From positions 763,501 to 827,500 of the forward strand of contig CAJNDS010000025.1 of assembly GCA_905221605.1 (NCBI GenBank): a stretch of DNA of 64,000 nucleotides, written 5' to 3'. Every line of letters starts with the position of its first letter. The stretch's first letter is position 1. The notes under the pieces are model-generated. The model did no database searches. It was not told where the DNA came from and worked only from the letters and a program-made list of their open reading frames with translations. Position numbers and translations under genes: made by a program. Positions 53,751 to 64,000 of the stretch are shown here, one piece after another. The DNA comes from Symbiodinium natans (lineage: Eukaryota > Sar > Dinophyceae > Suessiales > Symbiodiniaceae).

Positions 53751-53986
53751 TTCCGGGCACCAGTTCAGGAATAGGGTTTTTTACGGCCCTAGACTCTAGA
53801 CCTTAAGCCTAAACCCTAGACCCTTAACCCTACATGATTCGGGTGACGACATCTCCCGGGCCACTATGGTGGCCACCTCGTGCTGACGAGAAGGCTGGGC
53901 CGCGACCTTTTAGGGTTGAGGATTTCAAGAACCCTGGACACTAAACCCTAAATCCCATGGTCTAGTTTGCAAGGGTGCTGGGTCGT

Positions 53987-54406
53987 TCATTGCATCGAGT
54001 TGGGTTCGGGGCTTGGCTTCCAAGTTCTCTGCCTCGGGTATCTCGGTAGCTGTAGCCAAGTCCAATCCGGCTGGATCTCGGGCAGCTCTTTCCATGCCGC
54101 CACCATAGCCCGCACCGTAAGCTTTGCCATGCCCTGGTTCACGCGCTCTCTATCCACCAGCCAATTGATTAGCCCATCTCCAATCTCTCGCTCGTCCAGG
54201 CACGTTCTAAGTTTCAGTTTTTCGCCCATGCGAATTTTAGCCTTACAGGACATGACTGTACCGTCGTGAGGATGCCGATGATGCTGATGCTCGTGATGCT
54301 GATGCACATGATGCTGATGCTCATGTTGCATGCGCCAATAAAAAACGGGCCCTTTTCGGCCCCTCCGCAGGGCACATATATAGCCCTGCAATACCGTGGG
54401 GTGCAT
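53987..54406 (-). CDS. Doubtful minus-strand ORF with His-rich stretch
   Basis: A 139-codon frame. Its N-terminal half contains QHEHQHHVHQHHEHQHHRH, made by a 15-bp ATGCTGATGCTC-type tandem repeat. The C-terminal half (DEREIGDGLINWLVDRERV, MVAAWKELPEIQPDWTW) looks protein-like. It is the only minus-strand frame here with such character. No homologue is recognised and no splice sites were checked, so it may be chance. Confidence 0.2.
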   Translation of the reverse strand: MHPTVLQGYICALRRGRKGPVFYWRMQHEHQHHVHQHHEHQHHRHPHDGTVMSCKAKIRMGEKLKLRTCLDEREIGDGLINWLVDRERVNQGMAKLTVRAMVAAWKELPEIQPDWTWLQLPRYPRQRTWKPSPEPNSMQ

Positions 54407-54935
54407 TTTGCTCCACGATGATTTGATTCTTCTAGGTCTAGATATTTCCCCAGCATATTTTTCCCGAGCCCAAACCCCCGGTTAAGTTTTATATATCGTT
54501 TTGAAGAAGGGGGGCCTGTGGAAGGGTGTCGGGTCCCAATAGGGGCTCACACCTGGGCCTGGGGTTCCCTCTAGCCCAGGCCAGCATGTATCATGTTGTA
54601 CTTGTGTTTTGCCATCTCACGACGTAACTTCATCCAGAGTCCTCATTCATCTAGTTCGGCCTGGGCAGGGGGGGCTCTACTGTAACTAGATATAAAAAAA
54701 ATTGGTCCTGTCAACTCAATGCCGATAAGTCGTATAAAATGTCGTTTTGTTAAAAAACGGGTGAGCCCGGCCTGGTCAGGCCCTGGGCCACCCCCCGGCA
54801 TGCGGCACCGGGATACAAAAACGCGCACGAGGTCTCCATAAGATATATCTTCTAGTCGGCATTGAAAGGACACCCTAATCCCCAATTACCCTAAGTAGAA
54901 AGTTGAAAGTGTTCTGATGCTCATTTTTGCTCGAG

Positions 54936-55646
54936 CAATCTTGATCCGATGGGTTTCCCTGCTGAGCAACCTTGATCCGATGGATTTCCCTGCTGAGCCA
55001 TCTTGATCCGATGGATGGCCCTTCTTCTGAGCAATCTTGATCTGATGGATTTCTTGAGCCTGCAGCAGCAAATTCCCGCGCGACCTTGATCCGATGGACT
55101 TCTCTACTGAGCAATCCTGATCCGATGGTTTTCTTTTCTGCTCAAGCTTAACTCGAGGATATCCTTGCTCCCCAACCTTGACTCGATGGATATCCCTTGC
55201 TCCCCAGCCTTGACTCGATGGATATCCCTTGCTCCCCAACCTTGGCTCGATGGAAATCCCTTGCTCCCCTTGGCTCGATGGATATCCCTTGCTCCCCAAC
55301 CTTGACTCGATGGATATCCCTTGCTCCCCAACCTTGGCTCGATGGATATCCCTTGCTCCCCCGCCTTGGCTCGATGGATATCTCTTGCTCCCCAACCTTG
55401 ACTCGATGGATATCCCTTGCTCCCCAACCTTGACTCGATGGATATCCCTTGCTCCCCAACCTTGACTCGATGGATATCCCTTGCTCCCCAACCTTGACTC
55501 GATGGATATCCCTTGCTCCCCAACCTTGACTCGATGGATATCCCTTGCTCCCCACCCTTGGCTCGATGGATATCCCTTGCTCCTCCGCCTTGGCTCGATG
55601 GATATCCCTTGCTCCCCAACCTTGACTCGATGGATATCCCTTGCTC
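54936..55646. repeat. 32-bp minisatellite TTGACTCGATGGATATCCCT
   Basis: From 55,147 about 16 units of 32 bp (TTGACTCGATGGATATCCCT, TGCTCCCCAACC) repeat with TTGGCTCGATGG and CCGCC variants. From 54,936 to 55,146 a related, looser series reads CTTGATCCGATGGATTTCCC, TGCTGAGCAA. The 259-codon minus-strand frame here is an artefact. Confidence 0.95.
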
Positions 55647-55785
55647 CCCGGTCATACCCGGTCATACCCGGTCATAACCGGTCATACCCGGGCATACCCG
55701 GGCATACCCGGTCATACCCGGGCATACCCGGTCATACCCGGTCATACCCGGTCATACCCGGTCATACCCGGGCATACCCGGGCGA
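55647..55785. repeat. 10-bp minisatellite GGTCATACCC, running into the 51-bp unit
   Basis: About 14 units of GGTCATACCC and GGGCATACCC. The last unit, CGGGCATACCCGGGCGAAGC, passes directly into the 51-bp satellite unit at its GGGCGAAGC. Confidence 0.95.
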
Positions 55786-56092
55786 AGCCGTTACCCAAAA
55801 CAGTCCCTGGAATTTGCTATGACTGCGAGCGGGCGAAGCCGTTACCGAAAACAGTGCCCTGGAATTTGCCATCACTGCGAGCGGGCGAAGCCGTTACCGA
55901 AAACAGTCCCTGGAATTTGCTACGACTGCGAGCGGGCGAAGCCGTTACCGAAAACAGTCCCTGGAACTTGCTATGACTGCGAGCGGGCGAAGCCGTTACC
56001 CAAAACAGTCCCTGGAGTTTGCTATGACTGCGAGCGGGAGCTTGTGACTGCGAGCGGGCGAAGCCGTTACCGAAAACAGTCCGCTGGAATTT
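55783..56092. repeat. 51-bp satellite array 3 (about 6 units)
   Basis: The units carry the same variants (GAATTTGCTACGACTG, GGAACTTGC, GGAGTTTGC, GAGCTTGTGACTG) as the last 200 bp of array 1. This is the right-hand remainder of a single array split by the satellites at 52.38-55.78 kb. Confidence 0.95.
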
Positions 56093-56290
56093 GCAAAGGG
56101 GGGGTATGAGCAGCCATACCCTCAAGGCAGGAAATGATTGCATGAGGGGGGGGGGGGTTTAAGGGATAATGATTGCAAGAGGGGGGGGGTAAAGTTTACA
56201 GTGAGGGGTGATGCTTGACACTCTTCTGGGCAGAATGAAGATGCAGCAACTCCTCTTTCTCAGGCCTGTACCACACGCCTTTTTTCTGAG

Positions 56291-56440
56291 GCCGAGCCAA
56301 TCTGGGCAGAGAGCATCCGAACACGTTGGGCTTCATCAACTACTCGAAACCCGCGGCCAACTGGCAGCAGCTGAGCCTCTTTACCGAGAAGTTTTGGAAG
56401 CACGCCCGGGAGCTCAGCTTCTGTCGAGTTAATTTCACCA
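56291..56440 (+). pseudogene. TPR exon broken by a deletion, copy B
   Basis: Same acceptor (TTTTCTGAG|GCCGAGCC) and start (NLGREHPNTLGFIN) as copy A at 1646. After ATCAACTA about 13 bp are missing and the frame changes, so helix A is cut and GQLAAAEPLYREVLEAR lies out of frame. Copy A keeps this exon intact. Confidence 0.65.
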
Positions 56441-56719
56441 GCCCCGTGAAGGAGAATTCTGGGCCGATGAAGGTTCTTGTTGCAGTCCAACAGCACAGTA
56501 AGCAAATTACTGCAAGGCCCCGTTAGCCAGCAAGTCTGATTCGTGTTGCAAAATGGACCCAGCGCTTGTTTGCTGAACCTCCGGCATTTGACCGCTGCAA
56601 AGTTGAAGGTTAAAGCAAGTAATTCGCTGTGACTGTATCACGGTGTTCATGACATGGACGGGCCATCCCCCGGCTTGATGGGATTGGCAGTGATGGTCCA
56701 TACCCCCCCTGTTGCCCAG

Positions 56720-56872
56720 GCCGGGGCAAGTTGGGTGCAGAGCACCCGGACACGTTGACTTCTACCCACAACCTGGCCGGGCTCCTCGAAGCCCGCGGCC
56801 AGCTGGCAGAAGCCGAGCCCCTCTACAAAGAGCCTCTGGAGAGAAGCTTGGGCGCTCAGCTTTCAGGCAGTT
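56720..56872 (+). CDS. TPR exon, copy B (intact)
   Basis: After TTGCCCAG the frame reads GKLGAEHPDTLTSTHNLAGL, then LEARGQLAEAEPLYKEPLER, SLGAQLSGS and a TGA at 56,870. Start phase (GC then CGG) equals that of the exon at 56,291, as expected for repeated TPR exons in one gene. The copy A equivalent (2117) lost its first 20 bp. The donor is not identified and is probably near GAGAGAAG (56,850). Confidence 0.55.
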
Positions 56873-57210
56873 GAGCAGTTGAGCGTTGGAACTGTTTTGT
56901 TCCAACTTGCGAATGTTGTGCTACACTGTGCTCATGGACTCAGTCTCATGGAGGGACCAGTAGAGTTTTGTTGAAACAGAGAGACGCGCGCTGCGGGCGT
57001 GCGTTTTTTTAGGGTTTTCAGCCCCATGCCCTTTCTGAGAACAGAATCATATTGGGTTATGTAGCACACTGGAATCCTTCTCAGTATGTGTAAGATCACT
57101 CTCTTTCGAAAAGGCCCATTGCAGCCCAGTACGATTGGTTATTCCCGGATTGGTGGGCAGAATATTTTCGTCTCTATATATAGCCAAAGCCCCAAACCCC
57201 AGATTCTCAG

Positions 57211-57264
57211 GCCGAGCCAAGCTGGGCGAAGAGCACCCAGACACCTTGATTTCCGCCGTGACTT
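57211..57264 (+). pseudogene. TPR fragment
   Basis: After GATTCTCAG the frame reads R-AKLGEEHPDTLISAVT and stops at TAG. A possible continuation, NLAELLSSCDLGARWAEAES, appears at about 57,370-57,440. Copy A has only telomere-like sequence here. Confidence 0.45.
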
Positions 57265-57477
57265 AGGGTGGTTTTGGGAATACTTTGCACTTTTGGGGGT
57301 ACTCGAATTCCTATAAGAAACCGCTCAAAAAATCTCATTTTTTGCGAGGGTTCCCAGATTCAGTATAGGTGAATTTGGCCGAGCTCCTGAGCTCCTGCGA
57401 CTTGGGGGCCCGATGGGCCGAAGCCGAGAGCCGCTCTGCAGGCCCTGACGACCGGGTCGAACTCACAATGAACCATA

Positions 57478-57594
57478 TAAACTCTGTAGCCCTATAAGCC
57501 CTATAAGCCCTATAAGCCCTATAAGCCCTATATGCCCTATATGCCCTATAAGCCCTATAAGCCCTAGAAGCCCTAGAAGCCCTAGAAGCCCTAC
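57478..57594 (-). repeat. 9-bp telomere-variant minisatellite GCCCTATAA
   Basis: About 12 units of GCCCTATAA, grading into GCCCTAGAA at the right end. On the other strand the unit is TTATAGGGC, a TTTAGGG derivative. Confidence 0.9.
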
Positions 57595-57988
57595 CCGAAT
57601 GGATTGAGTGAGTGAGTGAGGGAGTGAGTGAGGGAAAAGTCGGGGGAGCGCTCCAAGCTGGGCGGCTCGGGCGGGATCTGAGCACTTAGGCAAGATTGGC
57701 CACTTCTCAAAAACAGAAGCTCGTGATCCCGTGATCCCCTCACCGGAGTATTGTAGTCTTCTTGTCTTATAGTAGTACAGCATTGTAGCACAATAGTAAC
57801 TACGGCATGTTTCAAATTGCTTGAGTCATGACGCCTGGGCAGTTTCGAAGGTCTGCGTGGGAAGCTGTGAATGACGAACGAACCCAAACCCATCTTCAGG
57901 AGCGCGGGAAGGTGGAGGAGTCGGAAGAACTTCTGCGTTTGAACCAACCTGCCTGAGGCCTGGAAGAGGACATAGCCGGATGATGGTC

Positions 57989-58069
57989 GATGTTCCCCCT
58001 TATACTAACAGTACCCTAAACCCTAAACCCTAGTCCAAGTAGGGACTGCCGTTTCAGGGGGAACATCCC
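57989..58069. mobile_element. MITE-like hairpin element, family A (duplicated copy)
   Basis: Same element and same flanks as at 3311, carried along by the segmental duplication. Confidence 0.6.
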
Positions 58070-58335
58070 AAGTCAGGCGTATGGGGAAAGGAGCTGCTCT
58101 GATCAAAGCGGGTTGGGCAAAGTACCACCCCTGCGAGTTCTGGGTTCTGCAGCCGCGCAGCTGCGCGTGCCCCTGTTCACACGTCCAAGTGACTATCAAG
58201 AAAAACCCGATTGGTCACGTGATGCCTCTAGTACTTTTTGATGTGTGACCTTTTTCCGTGAACAGCGACGCCACAGAAGTTGGCAACGGGACCAACCAGC
58301 ACGTCATGCTTTGAGGCAACAAAGGAATCGCATAT

Positions 58336-58554
58336 GTGAAATCGCCACGAGTGTGGATGTTAGATCAGGTCAAGTTGGATGCCAAACCAGCCAGGGATTG
58401 GCTAACACATGTTAGAAGTTGTCTCAGGGGTGCCTCTCCTTTTTGGAATTTGCTTGCGTCGGAACAATGGAGGTTGACCGTTTCGCAAGAATCGGGGAAT
58501 CTGCGTTCGCAAGTGTGCTATGTATGTGTTTTCGCGGGTGACGCTCTGCCGTAG
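58336..58554 (+). CDS. Conserved 72-codon ORF of unknown function, copy B
   Basis: Equal in length to the frame at 3653, with Val for Ala in DQVKLDAK and Ser for Gly in HVRSCLRG. No stop or indel has accumulated although the noncoding DNA around it carries indels. This favours a real, constrained reading frame, but the sample is small. The function is not recognised. Confidence 0.4.
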   Translation: MKSPRVWMLDQVKLDAKPARDWLTHVRSCLRGASPFWNLLASEQWRLTVSQESGNLRSQVCYVCVFAGDALP

Positions 58555-59097
58555 ACTCGCCGTAGACATTTCATATATGCTCTTGTTTAAGCTTTTGGAA
58601 GCGTGGCTAGTAGTGATCCATGTGTGGTCTTACCTCCTCCGTGGACTAAATCGATTGGTTCTTGATCCCGCCGTAGATAGTTCGGCAAGTTTCGGTGAAG
58701 TTCGACTTCCCTGTGATTCGCGCATGCAGGGTGCTAAGGTGGGCCAGGAGCTCGCAGAGAAGACGGGGCTCAACAAGTAGATTCAAAGATGCATTCCTCC
58801 TCCTTCGCATTGAAAGATGCACTCCTCATCTTTCAGAGCAGGGGTATCGGCAGTGAAAGATGCTCTCCTCATCGTTCAGGTGCTTGAACTTGAGGACGTG
58901 CGCTCTTGAGCTGCTATTCTCTCAAAAAAGCCAACTTCGAGAGGGCCGAGCAGGTCCTGCCCACCCCACCACTGTCGCCAGTTGCACCTCGTAATGCTTT
59001 GGTGGGGGCTTGTGAGGGCCTGTGAGGTCTTGTAGGGCCCCTAGCCCTACCTCGGCCCGGAAGGTGAACCGGGGACTGGTTTGCTGCTTTTTGAAAA

Positions 59098-59228
59098 CAG
59101 CTCTCGACAGACTTGTCTCTGCTGCTTTTGACCAAATAGCTCGCGCCAGACTTGTCTCTGCTGCTTTTGGCTGCTTTTAACCAAATAGCTCGCACCAAAC
59201 TTGTCTCTGCTGCTTTTTGACCAAAAAG
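59098..59228. repeat. Short tandem repeat, ACTTGTCTCTGCTGCTTTTG units, copy B
   Basis: Three units matching those at 4432-4560, with small indels. Confidence 0.7.
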
Positions 59229-59756
59229 CTTGTTAGACATCTTTCACCGTCACCCCCCTCCAACCCCCAGCCCCGTGAAAGATCAGGAATGCATCTTTCG
59301 CTCAATCCTGGCTGTGTCTGAAGCTCACTCCGGTCCGGAGCTGGCAAGCATCTCTCATCATCTTTCATTTACACCTCGCACCGGCCCCGAAAGATGGCTC
59401 GAGTGCACAGGCGCCCTCGTAGGCCACACGCTTCTCCACAAGGCCCCGGCCGCCTCCCTCACTTGGCTGGGGAAAGCGCGCGCTCCGCCCGAGGCCGAGG
59501 GCTACTGGGGAAGGGGGTGGGGAAAGAAGCGGCGGAAAGAAGCGGGAAAGCCGCTGTGCTAGTGCCTCTGTGGGGGCCCCTGGGTCTCGGGGAAGCTCGC
59601 AGGGTTCTTCTAACAGTCACCTCTTTATGCTCGCCCAGCTCCACGCTCAACCGCAGGCGGAGCTTGTCGAGGTGCCGATGGTCGAGGCCGGGGGCTGCGC
59701 AGCTGCGAGCCTTTTGCGTAACTTTTGGGGCACTGGGAGCCTTTTATGGCGAGGAG

Positions 59757-63900
<4,144 letters not shown>

Positions 63901-64000
63901 GCCTGGCTCTGAGCTGATGGCCTGCGCTCCCGCGTGCAGCTTGCACATAGTAAGCTGAGGCCGTGCTCAGTCAGGCGCTTGTGCAGACCTCAGCTAAGCA

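Noticed and set aside
54886-55665. 259-codon minus-strand frame (repeated GSKGYPSSQGWGARDIHRVK)
   Set aside because: The 32-bp minisatellite read through all three phases. No start, splice or domain evidence.

Overview
The window looks like nuclear DNA of a dinoflagellate, most like the Symbiodiniaceae. Four things point that way. Genes are split into many tiny exons. Inferred intron donors are mostly GC, with GA and GT also used, and most acceptors read AG|G. All well-supported genes lie on the + strand. Telomere-type TTTAGGG repeats and their variants are scattered inside the chromosome. I found no bacterial operon, tRNA, rRNA, CRISPR array or recognisable transposase or reverse transcriptase.

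Layout: (1) 1-10.1 kb holds a 51-bp satellite, tetratricopeptide (TPR) exons, a conserved 72-codon ORF and a complete six-blade kelch propeller gene built from 12 exons, two per blade. (2) 10.8-11.5 kb is a long purine microsatellite and a 120-bp tandem duplication. (3) 12.7-16.6 kb is a Roco-type GTPase (Roc P-loop, switch I, switch II, then COR). (4) 17.1-18.95 kb is an endonuclease/exonuclease/phosphatase (EEP) domain gene whose C-terminal SDHLPI-type motif sits at the N-terminus, as in a circular permutation. (5) 19.5-35.9 kb is a tandem series of seven modules. Each module has four tiny exons that together encode one SH3-like repeat resembling the Mind bomb/KEG (SH3_15, HERC2-like) repeats. 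A 3.4-kb 79-bp satellite sits inside module 6. (6) 36.4-38.7 kb has candidate coiled-coil exons. (7) 40-50 kb is gene-poor, with hairpin (MITE-like) elements, telomere-variant minisatellites and a candidate membrane-protein gene (44.6-47.8 kb). (8) 50.1-64 kb repeats region 1: TPR exons, the 51-bp satellite (split by a 3.4-kb block of other satellites), the 72-codon ORF and a second kelch gene that runs off the end.

The window is therefore bracketed by a direct segmental duplication of more than 9 kb, about 51-55 kb apart. Both kelch copies keep every visible exon open and in phase, while the TPR exons have decayed differently in the two copies. Most coding calls rest on reading short exons whose joined phases reproduce known domain spacing. 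No transcript evidence was available, so gene ends and links between exon groups are inferences.
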